This document shows positions 1 to 6,722 of a DNA stretch of 12,319 bases, one piece after another (within the stretch, counting starts at the first letter, position 1; each line of letters begins with the position of its first letter). This stretch comes from Hyphomicrobiaceae bacterium (GTDB lineage Bacteria; Pseudomonadota; Alphaproteobacteria; Rhizobiales; Hyphomicrobiaceae). Position numbers and translations under genes: made by a program. The notes beneath the pieces are model-generated. The model saw only the letters and a program-made list of their open reading frames with translations, was not told where the DNA came from and ran no database searches. The stretch lies in NCBI GenBank assembly GCA_025359005.1, contig JANYHP010000127.1:1-12319 (forward strand). The letters are read 5' to 3'.

Positions 1-73
1 GTGCAGCTTTTGCATCTGACGTTTGGTCACCAGTCTTGCCGCAAACGGGTACCAAACGTCAGATGCGCTGCAC
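1..73 (-). repeat. long inverted repeat spanning the adhesin stop codon; possible terminator
   Basis: Bases 12-27 are the exact reverse complement of bases 51-66 (16 bp), and bases 1-7 are the exact reverse complement of 67-73. The left arm carries an extra TTTT at 8-11 and the loop is 28-50. This gives 23 paired bases, far beyond chance. The right arm lies within the last codons of the adhesin (AAHLTFG region), and the stop codon (27-29) sits at the junction of stem and loop. On the minus strand it could form a transcription terminator hairpin, but any U-tract would fall outside the window. A fold-back assembly artefact at a contig end is possible, though the four-base bulge argues against a simple fold-back. 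Confidence 0.6.
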
Positions 74-278
74 TAGCGCCGACACCGACACCGCCGCTGA
101 TTGAAAACGTCTCGCCGTTGCCCCAGAGGTTCCGATCGAGAACGCCCATCGCCGATATGCCGTAGGCGGTCTGTCCGTTGAACAATCCGACCCCGCCCCT
201 GACGCCGAACCTGTCACCCGCCGCCAAAACCGGGTCAGCCAGCGCCAGCGCCACCGCCACACCGTCCATCGCAATCGA
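27..278 (-). other. YadA-type C-terminal membrane anchor region of the adhesin
   Basis: This stretch encodes about the last 83 residues. It begins with an amphipathic helix-like segment (LDLKTSIAMDGVAVALALAD), followed by alternating glycine/aromatic strands and a final Trp. The size and pattern fit the four beta-strands that each subunit contributes to the trimeric barrel of type Vc autotransporters. The reading frame runs intact to the stop, so the adhesin looks export-competent rather than truncated. Confidence 0.75.
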
Positions 279-1937
279 GGTTTTGAGATCAAGCACGTCG
301 AGGCGGTGATTGGCGCGATTGGCTTCGTTGAGAGCGGTGCCTGCCGTCGTCAGTGCCGCGGACGCGTTCTGCTCGGCGCTGTTGATGCGGGTGTCGAAGG
401 TCGAGACCGTATTGGACAGCGTCGTCACTTGGGTCTGCGTTGCCGCAATTGCGGCTGTGTTGGCTGACGTCTGCTGCTGGACTGTCGCAACTTTTGCTTC
501 CGTCGACGTCACGCGCGCATCAAGCTGATTGACCCGGGTCGAAGTGTCCGTGATACGCCGGTCGTACGTGGCAACGGTGGCTTCGACAGCGCCGACACGG
601 TTGGTCAATTGCCCGGTCTGCGTCTCGACCGCGGTCATGCGGTTCTCTGTGTTGGCGATGCGGCCGTTGAAGCTGCCGACCGTCGTTTCGACCGACGTCA
701 TGCGCGTGCCGAGCCCGCCGATGGCGGCGGTATTGCCTGCCGTCTGGCTTTGCAGGGTCGAGACGGAGGTCTTGAGGTTGGACACGTCGGTTTCAACCGC
801 GCCCACACGGGTCCCTAGTCCGGCGATGGCCGTGGTGTTCGCATTGGTCTGGGTCTGCAGCGTGCCAATTGTCGCCTCGGCGGCGCCCATACGCGTCGTG
901 AGCGCAGTAGTGTTTGTGGTGTTCGTCGTGACCTGGGCTTGGAGTGCACCACCGTCTCCGGCGACGTTGCCCTGAGCGTCCGTCGTCAACACCTGGAGCG
1001 GGCCCGTTTGAGCACTTCGGCTGCCGGCCGTGCCGACACCGGCCATCGTGTACGTTGCTGTTGCACCACCAAGAGCGATCTGCCCGGCGCGGGTGGTTGC
1101 AGCACCAGCCCCGATGGCAACTGAACCGGCTTGCGCCGCCGTGGCGCCGGCTCCCAAGGCCACGGCGCGGGCGCCTGCTGCGGTGCTTCCCGATCCCAGC
1201 GCCATGGCGGCAATTCCGCCGGCATTGGCGTTGGCACCCAGTGCAACCGCGTTGGCGCCCAAAGCCTGCGAACTGAACCCGACGGCCGTGGCGTAATCGT
1301 CCTGCGTCCTGGCAAGAGATCCCACGGTCGTGGAGCCAAGGCCGCTGGCCCGCGCTCCGCGCCCGACCGCCGTGGCATTTTCCGATTGCGCCACAGAAGA
1401 CGACCCGAGGGCTGTCGTATTGAGCGCCTGTCCTTGCGCCGCGGCGCCGATCGCGGTGCTGTTGACGCCCTGCCCCTGGGCGGCGGCGCCCAAGGCCGTC
1501 GCATTGGTTGCTTGGGCCTGCGCGCTCGTCCCGACGGCGGTCGATGTGGCACCAAACGCAAAGGCCGACGCGCCGACGGCCACGGCGTTGGCGCCATCGG
1601 CCTGTGCGGACGTGCCGACAGCTGTTGAATTGTCCCCTGTTGCCCGAGAGAGGGCACCGTAGGCAGAAGCCGACGCGCCGGCCGCCGTCGCTTGAGGCCC
1701 GGCTGCAGTGGCGCTTGACCCGCTGGCATTGGCGCCAGGGCCACACGCAAAACCTGTCGCCGACGACGTCGCACCACCACTGGTTCCGTCGAATTGTTGG
1801 CAGACCGATTGGGCCGCGGCCGCGCTGGCGAGGATGCCGCAAAGTGCTGCCATCGAAACGGTAGATAGCCACCGGGCGCCGAGCAGTCGCCGTGGACAAG
1901 GGAGCAAGTCGGGCAGTGGAAAGCGGATGGCTGGCAT
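27..1937 (-). CDS. trimeric autotransporter adhesin (YadA-like head, coiled-coil stalk, beta-barrel anchor)
   Basis: A 636-residue surface adhesin of the type Vc secretion family. Such proteins trimerise, insert their C-termini in the outer membrane as a 12-stranded barrel and display head and stalk outside. The start at 1937 (MPAIRFPL) is chosen because AGGAG (1945-1949) lies 7 bases upstream; an in-frame ATG at 1973 would add 12 residues but has no comparable site. Residues 1-42 form a signal peptide with a hydrophobic core ending ASAAAA, cleavage likely before Q43. Residues about 95-290 hold some fourteen 14-residue repeats ending in xAxG patterns such as NSTAVG and NATALG, the left-handed beta-roll head. 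Residues about 332-553 are Thr/Ala/Gln-rich and heptad-like, with recurring NTAAIxGLGTRV segments. Residues about 554-636 are the glycine-rich anchor (GVGLFNGQTAYGISAMG), and the terminal Trp fits an outer-membrane barrel signal. No close neighbour is related. Binding target unknown. Confidence 0.9.
   Translation of the reverse strand: MPAIRFPLPDLLPCPRRLLGARWLSTVSMAALCGILASAAAAQSVCQQFDGTSGGATSSATGFACGPGANASGSSATAAGPQATAAGASASAYGALSRATGDNSTAVGTSAQADGANAVAVGASAFAFGATSTAVGTSAQAQATNATALGAAAQGQGVNSTAIGAAAQGQALNTTALGSSSVAQSENATAVGRGARASGLGSTTVGSLARTQDDYATAVGFSSQALGANAVALGANANAGGIAAMALGSGSTAAGARAVALGAGATAAQAGSVAIGAGAATTRAGQIALGGATATYTMAGVGTAGSRSAQTGPLQVLTTDAQGNVAGDGGALQAQVTTNTTNTTALTTRMGAAEATIGTLQTQTNANTTAIAGLGTRVGAVETDVSNLKTSVSTLQSQTAGNTAAIGGLGTRMTSVETTVGSFNGRIANTENRMTAVETQTGQLTNRVGAVEATVATYDRRITDTSTRVNQLDARVTSTEAKVATVQQQTSANTAAIAATQTQVTTLSNTVSTFDTRINSAEQNASAALTTAGTALNEANRANHRLDVLDLKTSIAMDGVAVALALADPVLAAGDRFGVRGGVGLFNGQTAYGISAMGVLDRNLWGNGETFSISGGVGVGASAAHLTFGTRLRQDW
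279..944 (-). repeat. coiled-coil stalk of the adhesin, degenerate repeats
   Basis: About 222 codons rich in Thr, Ala, Gln, Val and Asn with few aromatics. Segments of the form NTTAIAGLGTRVGAVE, NTAAIGGLGTRMTSVE and NTAAIAATQTQVTTLS recur at irregular spacing and alternate with heptad-like stretches such as VNQLDARVTSTEAKV. This is typical of the trimeric coiled-coil stalk. The repeats are diverged at DNA level, so recent slippage expansion is not obvious. Confidence 0.7.
1068..1655 (-). repeat. tandem 14-residue (42-bp) head repeats of the adhesin
   Basis: About fourteen consecutive units of roughly 14 codons, each ending in a T/V/M-A-V/I/L-G pattern (for example STAVG, NATALG, NTTALG, NAVALG, GSVAIG, GQIALG). 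This is the YadA-like head motif, each unit forming a turn of the trimeric beta-roll. Two neighbouring units (GAAAQGQGVNSTAIG and GAAAQGQALNTTALG) are close copies, suggesting the repeat number has changed by duplication. Confidence 0.8.
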
Positions 1938-2035
1938 GGCGGGACTCCTGACGCAATACAAACAGGATTTCAAAACGCGGACATGGGCTCTGCGACGAGC
2001 CGTCCAGGCATTGCCTGCGAACCATCCGTCATAAG

Positions 2036-2098
2036 ATCATTCAACCAAAAGGTGATTATTATTTGATAATACTCTTGAGATTGCATAAGTATTGAGCA
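2036..2098. promoter_or_regulatory. AT-rich divergent promoter region between adhesin and fabG
   Basis: About 60 bases are strikingly AT-rich in an otherwise GC-rich window, within the 326-bp gap between the divergent starts of the adhesin and fabG. A weak plus-strand candidate is TTGATA (2063-2068), 17 bases, then TAAGTA (2086-2091), about 170 bases before the fabG start. On the minus strand, TATTAT and TAATAA boxes could serve as -10 elements for the adhesin but lack a clear -35. The location and composition suggest a promoter; the exact boxes are a guess. Confidence 0.4.
2057..2071. promoter_or_regulatory. AT-rich operator-like palindrome
   Basis: TATTAT (2057-2062) and ATAATA (2066-2071) are perfect inverted copies around TTG. 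The element overlaps the candidate plus-strand -35 box and lies about 120-135 bases upstream of the adhesin start. Dyads of this kind are common binding sites for dimeric regulators, but no regulator gene is present in the window to name one. Confidence 0.35.
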
Positions 2099-2110
2099 TC
2101 GTGCGCACGA
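2099..2110. promoter_or_regulatory. 12-bp perfect palindrome, possible operator
   Basis: TCGTGCGCACGA reads identically on both strands. It lies 8 bases downstream of the candidate -10 box at 2086-2091, where a repressor could block initiation or early elongation toward fabG. No regulator can be assigned from the sequence. Confidence 0.35.
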
Positions 2111-2146
2111 ACGGGCGCCACCGCATTTTTCGCGACGCCAAGTCGG

Positions 2147-2199
2147 CAAGCGCCGAAGGAGCCGGCGCGCACTCCGACGATCCGGAACCGCGGCGCTTG
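2147..2199. repeat. spaced 9-bp inverted repeat in the fabG leader
   Basis: CAAGCGCCG (2147-2155) is the exact reverse complement of CGGCGCTTG (2191-2199), with 35 bases between. The spacer is GC-rich and contains a smaller GGAG...CTCC pairing. In a transcript starting near 2095 this would form a leader hairpin ending about 65 bases before the fabG start. A role as attenuator or RNA-stability element is possible but unproven. Confidence 0.3.
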
Positions 2200-2263
2200 A
2201 CGGCGCACAGCACGTCCCGCACAACCGATGCGGATGGATGAGACGATCCGAGGACGATATCGC

Positions 2264-3010
2264 ATGTTCGATTTGACTGGTAAGACCGCCCTGGTAACAG
2301 GCGCCACCGGCGGTATCGGCGCTGCGATCGCCAAAGCCCTGCACGAGCGCGGCGCAACGGTGGCTATTTCCGGCCGCCAGACCGATAAGTTGGAAGCGCT
2401 CAAGGCAGAGTTGGGCGAGCGTGTCGTCGTGACGCCGTGCGATCTGGCCGATAAGGCACAGGTGGCCAAGCTAATCGACGAAGCGGTTAAAGCCCTCGGC
2501 GGGCGTCTGGATATCCTGGTAAATAACGCCGGCCTGACCAAGGACAACTTGTTCATGGTCATGAAGGACGAGCAGTGGGATGACGTGATCGCCGTAAACT
2601 TAACGTCCACATTCATGCTGATGCGCGCGGCCGCGCGCCATATGATGCGCGCCAAGACCGGCTACGGTCGGATCATCAACATCTCTTCGGTATCGGGCAT
2701 TATCGGCAATCCGGGACAGGGCAATTACGCGGCATCGAAGGCTGGCATGATCGGCATGACCAAGAGCCTCGCGCGTGAAGTTGCCTCACGCGGGATTACG
2801 GCGAACTGCATTGCGCCGGGCTTCATCGCAACCCCGATGACGGACGTGCTGAACGAAAAGCAGGTCGCTGCCATCAAGGAGGCCATCCCGGCGCAGACTT
2901 TCGGGGCCCCATCCGACATCGCCACCGCCGCCGTCTATCTTGCCAGCACCGAGGCCCGCTACGTCACCGGAATCACGCTGCACGTAAACGGCGGCATGGT
3001 GATGATCTGA
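2264..3010 (+). CDS. fabG: 3-oxoacyl-[acyl-carrier-protein] reductase FabG
   Basis: A 248-residue short-chain dehydrogenase that reduces 3-oxoacyl-ACP to 3-hydroxyacyl-ACP with NADPH in the cytoplasmic type II fatty-acid elongation cycle. The start at 2264 (MFDLTGKTALVTG) is supported by GAGGA at 2250-2254, 9 bases upstream; an in-frame ATG at 2228 would add 12 non-family residues. The cofactor loop is TGATGGIG (residues 12-19), followed by NNAG (87-90). The catalytic tetrad is N112, S142, Y155 and K159, with the same Ser-Tyr-Lys spacing as Escherichia coli FabG. The C-terminus (GITLHVNGGMVMI) is typical of FabG. Length and position directly before acpP and fabF make this the housekeeping enzyme rather than a generic SDR. 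fabD, often just upstream, is absent; the upstream neighbour is the divergent adhesin. Confidence 0.96.
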   Translation: MFDLTGKTALVTGATGGIGAAIAKALHERGATVAISGRQTDKLEALKAELGERVVVTPCDLADKAQVAKLIDEAVKALGGRLDILVNNAGLTKDNLFMVMKDEQWDDVIAVNLTSTFMLMRAAARHMMRAKTGYGRIINISSVSGIIGNPGQGNYAASKAGMIGMTKSLAREVASRGITANCIAPGFIATPMTDVLNEKQVAAIKEAIPAQTFGAPSDIATAAVYLASTEARYVTGITLHVNGGMVMI

Positions 3011-3063
3011 ACGGTGCTCAATGCCATCGCCGTCCTAACGAACGAGCGGCGACGCCACCCCGG

Positions 3064-3092
3064 TTGGCAAACGAAAACGAAGTGTGTTACCA
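3064..3092 (+). promoter_or_regulatory. weak candidate promoter for acpP
   Basis: TTGGCA (3064-3069) is followed after 17 bases by TTACCA (3087-3092) in the 293-bp gap between fabG and acpP. The -35 is reasonable and the -10 is poor. The gap is long enough for acpP to have its own promoter, expected because ACP is needed in much higher amounts than FabG. The same gap also holds a small dyad, CGACAG-GCG-CTGTCG, at 3228-3242. Confidence 0.2.
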
Positions 3093-3303
3093 GCCGCGTC
3101 GGTCTGGTCGCGCAGCCAACTCAGCGGTGGGACATTGGTGGCTTGGACGAGAATACGTGAACATTCCGTCGGCCTCTGAGACCCTACCAGACCGCCCAGG
3201 CGGCTGTGCGTAACATTCAAGTCGTTCCGACAGGCGCTGTCGCCGCTGGAGCGAATCGAACAAACACGACAGCGGACAATTGAGCTGCCTCAAGGGGATT
3301 CAT

Positions 3304-3546
3304 ATGAGCGACGTTGCAAGCCGCGTGAAGAAAATCGTCATCGAGCACCTCGGTGTCGAGGCCGACAAGGTGACTGAAGCGGCAAGCTTCATCGACGATC
3401 TGGGCGCCGACAGCCTCGATACGGTGGAACTCGTGATGGCCTTTGAAGAAGAATTCGGCTGCGAGATCCCCGATGACGCCGCCGAAAAGATCCAGACGGT
3501 GGGTGACGCCGTGAAATTCCTCGAAAAGGCCGCCAGCGCGGCCTGA
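3304..3546 (+). CDS. acpP: acyl carrier protein AcpP
   Basis: An 80-residue acidic four-helix carrier of growing acyl chains in fatty-acid synthesis, also the acyl donor for lipid A and phospholipid enzymes. The start at 3304 (MSDVASRVKKIV) follows AAGGGG (3292-3297) by 6 bases; an upstream in-frame start at 3280 is not favoured. The 4'-phosphopantetheine attachment site is Ser37 in the GADSLDTVEL motif (residues 34-43), followed by the acidic recognition helix (MAFEEEFGCEIPDDAAEKI). Length and sequence match the primary AcpP rather than specialised ACPs such as AcpXL. It sits between fabG and fabF with wide gaps on both sides (293 and 224 bp), which fits separate promoters or processing. Confidence 0.98.
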   Translation: MSDVASRVKKIVIEHLGVEADKVTEAASFIDDLGADSLDTVELVMAFEEEFGCEIPDDAAEKIQTVGDAVKFLEKAASAA

Positions 3547-3555
3547 GGCAAGACT

Positions 3556-3590
3556 GGCCGGGCTGGCGCCGCCATGGCCTCATCCCGGCC
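3556..3590 (+). terminator. GC-rich hairpin just after acpP, possible attenuator
   Basis: GGCCGGG (3556-3562) pairs perfectly with CCCGGCC (3584-3590). The 21-base loop contains two small palindromes (GGCGCC, GCCATGGC). It starts 10 bases after the acpP stop. No U-tract follows, so it is not a classical intrinsic terminator. It could slow transcription into fabF or protect the acpP message 3' end. Confidence 0.3.
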
Positions 3591-3605
3591 GCCAACGCGT
3601 CTCGG

Positions 3606-3621
3606 TGGCCGAAACCGGCCA
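3606..3621 (+). repeat. second short hairpin in the acpP-fabF gap
   Basis: TGGCCG (3606-3611) and CGGCCA (3616-3621) form a perfect 6-bp stem with an AAAC loop, 15 bases after the first hairpin. Flanking GG and CC could extend it with one bulged A. There is no U-tract. It may act with the preceding hairpin. Confidence 0.25.
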
Positions 3622-3770
3622 ACCGCTGGATTGCAGGCGGCGTCGTTAGTATCGACTGGGCTGCAGCGCGCGGCTGTGTCGGACCGAGAGCTGTTGTGTA
3701 TCGTCTCCAATGAGGCAACGCTGACGCGCGGTCCGATCTGGTGAAGCCGGTTAGGAAAAGGGTGTGCACA

Positions 3771-5027
3771 ATGCGACGCGTCGTCGTTACGGGTTTGGGG
3801 CTCGTCACGCCACTCGGCTGCGGCGTCGAGGCATCGTGGTCGCGACTTCTCGCGGGACAGAACGCGGCGCGACGCATTGAAGAATTCAAGGTCGACGACA
3901 TAGCGGCGCAGATCGCCTGCTTTGTGCCGCGAGGCGCAAAAGCTGACGGCAAGTTCAATCCCGACGACTGGATGGAACCGAAGGAAAGCCGCAAAGTCGA
4001 CGACTTCATTGTTTATGCGATGGCAGCAGCCGAGCAGGCGCTGCAAGACGCAGGCTGGGTCGCAGACAGCCAGGAAAAACAAGAGACGACCGGCGTGCTT
4101 GTTGGCTCCGGCATCGGTGGCCTTTCCGGTATCGCCGATACGGCACTTCTTCTCGCTGATAAAGGCCCGCGTCGCGTCAGCCCATTCTTCATTCCAGGCC
4201 GCCTGATCAATCTTGCCAGCGGCCAGATCTCCATTCGCCACCAGCTCAAGGGCCCGAACCATGCCGTAGTAACGGCGTGCTCGACGGGCGCACATGCCAT
4301 TGGCGACGCGGCGCGCCTGGTCGCTCTCGGCGACGCTGAGGTGATGGTTGCCGGCGGCGCCGAAAGCCCCATCTGTCGCATCTCCATGGCCGGCTTTGCC
4401 GCCTGCCGGGCACTGGCCACCATCTACAACGACACGCCGCAGAAGGCGTCGCGCCCTTACGACCGCGATCGCGACGGCTTCGTCATGGGCGAAGGCGCCG
4501 GCATCGTCGTGCTCGAAAGCCTCGATCACGCCAAGGCGCGCGGCGCAAAGATTTACGGCGAAGTCGTGGGCTACGGCCTGTCGGGTGATGCCTATCATAT
4601 CACCGCGCCCGCCGAAGATGGCGACGGCGCCTATCGCTGCATGCGGGCCGCCCTGAAGCGCTCTGGTCTGCAACCGGGCGATATCGATTACGTAAACGCC
4701 CATGGCACCTCGACGATGGCCGATGGCATCGAATTGAAGGCTGTTGAGCGCCTGTTTGGCAACACCGGCGCGCGGTTGGCCATGTCATCGACCAAGTCGG
4801 CGATCGGCCATCTGCTCGGCGCCGCCGGTGCGGTTGAGGCCATTTTCTGCCTGCTGGCCATGCGTGACCAGATTGTCCCGCCGACCCTCAATCTCGATAA
4901 TCCATCGGTCGAAACCGCGATTGATCTGGTGGCGCACACCGCGCAAAAGCGTAACGTCGATGTCACGCTGTCGAACTCATTCGGTTTTGGCGGCACGAAT
5001 GCTTCGGTTATGTTCAGCCGCGTTTGA
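3771..5027 (+). CDS. fabF: 3-oxoacyl-[acyl-carrier-protein] synthase 2 FabF
   Basis: A 418-residue ketoacyl synthase II that condenses malonyl-ACP with acyl-ACP in chain elongation, acting as a cytoplasmic homodimer. The start at 3771 (MRRVVVTGLGLVTPLG) has a GGAAAAGGG-type site ending at 3762; a GTG at 3741 would add 10 residues not typical of the family. The thiolase fold is complete. The catalytic Cys is C170 in the VVTACSTGAHAIGDA motif, with H311 in NAHGTSTMADG, K342, and H347 in STKSAIGHLLGAAGA. The C-terminus SNSFGFGGTNASVMF is the usual FabF end, and the length is close to the roughly 413 residues of the E. coli enzyme. It is in line after acpP, as in many proteobacteria, and followed 195 bp later by mltG. 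Confidence 0.97.
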   Translation: MRRVVVTGLGLVTPLGCGVEASWSRLLAGQNAARRIEEFKVDDIAAQIACFVPRGAKADGKFNPDDWMEPKESRKVDDFIVYAMAAAEQALQDAGWVADSQEKQETTGVLVGSGIGGLSGIADTALLLADKGPRRVSPFFIPGRLINLASGQISIRHQLKGPNHAVVTACSTGAHAIGDAARLVALGDAEVMVAGGAESPICRISMAGFAACRALATIYNDTPQKASRPYDRDRDGFVMGEGAGIVVLESLDHAKARGAKIYGEVVGYGLSGDAYHITAPAEDGDGAYRCMRAALKRSGLQPGDIDYVNAHGTSTMADGIELKAVERLFGNTGARLAMSSTKSAIGHLLGAAGAVEAIFCLLAMRDQIVPPTLNLDNPSVETAIDLVAHTAQKRNVDVTLSNSFGFGGTNASVMFSRV

Positions 5028-5060
5028 CTATGAGGTCATGCTGGCGAGTGCCTGCTACGA

Positions 5061-5083
5061 CCACATTGTCCTCCAGAATGTGG
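5061..5083 (+). terminator. hairpin downstream of fabF, weak terminator candidate
   Basis: CCACATT (5061-5067) and AATGTGG (5077-5083) form a perfect 7-bp stem with a 9-base loop, 33 bases after the fabF stop. It lacks a following U-tract, so efficient intrinsic termination is doubtful. The remaining gap to mltG holds nothing else I recognise. Confidence 0.3.
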
Positions 5084-5222
5084 GCCATGGCGTCGAGCGG
5101 CGGCGTTTCGCCATAATGTACTGGTCACGTGCGTTCGAAGTCGCAAAGGCCGCGCAAGCCCGGCGCCTTCCTGTCAGTAAACCGCCGAAAGTCGCGTGCG
5201 TGTGACCCGCGAGGAGCATTCG

Positions 5223-6650
5223 ATGAACGAGCGCCGTGGCCCGGCGGCGGGTACGGACCGGCCACCCGGCCCCAAATCCAGCAGCAGGGCAAAATCAACG
5301 GCTGCGCCCGCTGGCAAACCCAAGCGGACGAAGCGGCGCGCTGGTGCCGCGCAGGAAACAGTGGATGACGAGGCCGAGCAGGGCGTGCTATCGGCCAGCG
5401 CGCGCGCCATTGTGTCGCCGCGGACGATTTCGACGGCGGCAAGCTCCAGGACAGTCCCGCAGCGACCACGCAGCCCCGAGCATGATGGCGCCGCCGACGC
5501 AAAGAAGGGCAAGAAGCGGGTGCTTAAACTCTTGAACGGCCTTCTGACCTTGTTCGTCGCCACGCTGTTGGCGTTCGGGGGGACGGCCTACTACATGCAG
5601 GCGGCAGTCGATGCGGAAGGTCCGCTCAAAGAGCCCCGACTGCTCGTCATCCCGAGGAACGACGGCACCCAGCAGATCGCCGACCGGCTGGAAAAGGACG
5701 GCATCGTCGGTGATCGGCACATCTTCCTGGCCGGTCTTTACGCCTTGCGTCTGGCCTCGTTGACGCCGGGCGGTCGCACCATCAGCCTCAAAGCTGGTGA
5801 ATACGAAATCAAACCGGGGGCCTCGATCAGAACGCTGATCGACACTATGAGCGAGGGCCGATCGGTTCTGATGCGGGTCACCGTGCCGGAAGGCCTCACC
5901 AGCTGGCAGATCATCGAACGATTGAAAGCAGAGCAAGGCCTCTCCGGCGACGTCCGCGAGGTGCCCGCCGAGGGCACACTGCTGCCCGAAACCTATTCGC
6001 TGCCCCGCGGCTCTTCGCGCCAGACCCTGGTAGAAATGATGCAGGCGGCACAGAAGAAGCTTGTCGATCAGCTGTGGGCGGAACGCCAGGACGGCTTGCC
6101 TCTGAAATCACCGGCTGAGGCACTGGTTCTGGCCTCGATCATCGAGAAGGAGACCGGCCGCAACGACGAGCGCGACCGCGTCGCGTCCGTGTTCGTCAAT
6201 CGCCTTCGCCGCGGCATGAAAATCCAGTCTGACCCGACAATCCTCTACGGCCTCGCACTCGGTAAGGTGCAGTGGGGCAAACCGATCCTCCGGTCCGAAA
6301 TCGCCTCGAAAACGGCACACAACACCTATGCCATCGCTGGGCTCCCGCCGACGCCCATCTGCAATCCGGGCCGCGCCGCTCTCGAGGCAACGCTGAAGCC
6401 GGCAGCCGGCAATGACCTGTTCTTCGTCGCCGACGGTCGGGGCGGGCATGTCTTCTCCGAAACCAACCGCGATCATGAAGCCAACGTCGCCAAATGGCGT
6501 CAGGTTGAACGCGAGCGGGCCGCCGTGGCGGCAGGCGCCGCTGCTGCAGCCGCACCACAGGCCGCGCCCACCCCGGTCACCACGATCAATTCTCCAACCT
6601 CGAAAGCCGGCGCAAGCACGCTCGCGCCGCAAGGACAAAAGAAGCCATGA
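5223..6650 (+). CDS. mltG: endolytic transglycosylase MltG (YceG-like)
   Basis: A 475-residue inner-membrane lytic transglycosylase that cleaves nascent peptidoglycan strands and so sets their length. The start at 5223 follows GAGGAG (5211-5216) by 6 bases; a GTG at 5196 is in frame but less likely. Residues 1-100 are a basic, Pro/Ala/Ser-rich cytoplasmic tail ending in KKGKKR. One membrane helix follows at about 101-124 (LLNGLLTLFVATLLAFGG). The periplasmic YceG domain spans about 138-435, with LPETYSL (254-260) and the catalytic motif ASIIEKETG (304-312), where E308 is the expected catalytic Glu. QSDPTILYG (335-343) and NTYAIAGLPPTPICNPG are conserved family blocks. The last 40 residues are Ala/Pro-rich and probably disordered. 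Its place after fabF is common in proteobacteria and ties cell-wall growth to lipid synthesis. Confidence 0.93.
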   Translation: MNERRGPAAGTDRPPGPKSSSRAKSTAAPAGKPKRTKRRAGAAQETVDDEAEQGVLSASARAIVSPRTISTAASSRTVPQRPRSPEHDGAADAKKGKKRVLKLLNGLLTLFVATLLAFGGTAYYMQAAVDAEGPLKEPRLLVIPRNDGTQQIADRLEKDGIVGDRHIFLAGLYALRLASLTPGGRTISLKAGEYEIKPGASIRTLIDTMSEGRSVLMRVTVPEGLTSWQIIERLKAEQGLSGDVREVPAEGTLLPETYSLPRGSSRQTLVEMMQAAQKKLVDQLWAERQDGLPLKSPAEALVLASIIEKETGRNDERDRVASVFVNRLRRGMKIQSDPTILYGLALGKVQWGKPILRSEIASKTAHNTYAIAGLPPTPICNPGRAALEATLKPAAGNDLFFVADGRGGHVFSETNRDHEANVAKWRQVERERAAVAAGAAAAAAPQAAPTPVTTINSPTSKAGASTLAPQGQKKP

Positions 6651-6722
6651 GATGGCGCATTCCCGCTGAACTCGGACCACAGGGGCCATGAGCGCGCCAG
6701 GCCATTGACCCGCCCCACGCTG

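Noticed and set aside
793..2025. A 410-codon minus-strand frame overlapping the adhesin
   Set aside because: It is an Arg/Gly/Cys-rich out-of-frame reading of the repetitive adhesin gene, without signal peptide or known motif.
3028..3051. CGCCG...CGGCG pairing after fabG as a terminator
   Set aside because: It has a five-base stem, a 14-base loop and no U-tract, and is easily expected by chance in GC-rich sequence.
3300..4703. A 467-codon open frame on the minus strand opposite acpP and fabF
   Set aside because: It lies antisense to two genes with complete catalytic motifs, its translation has no recognisable domain, and long antisense frames are expected in GC-rich coding DNA.
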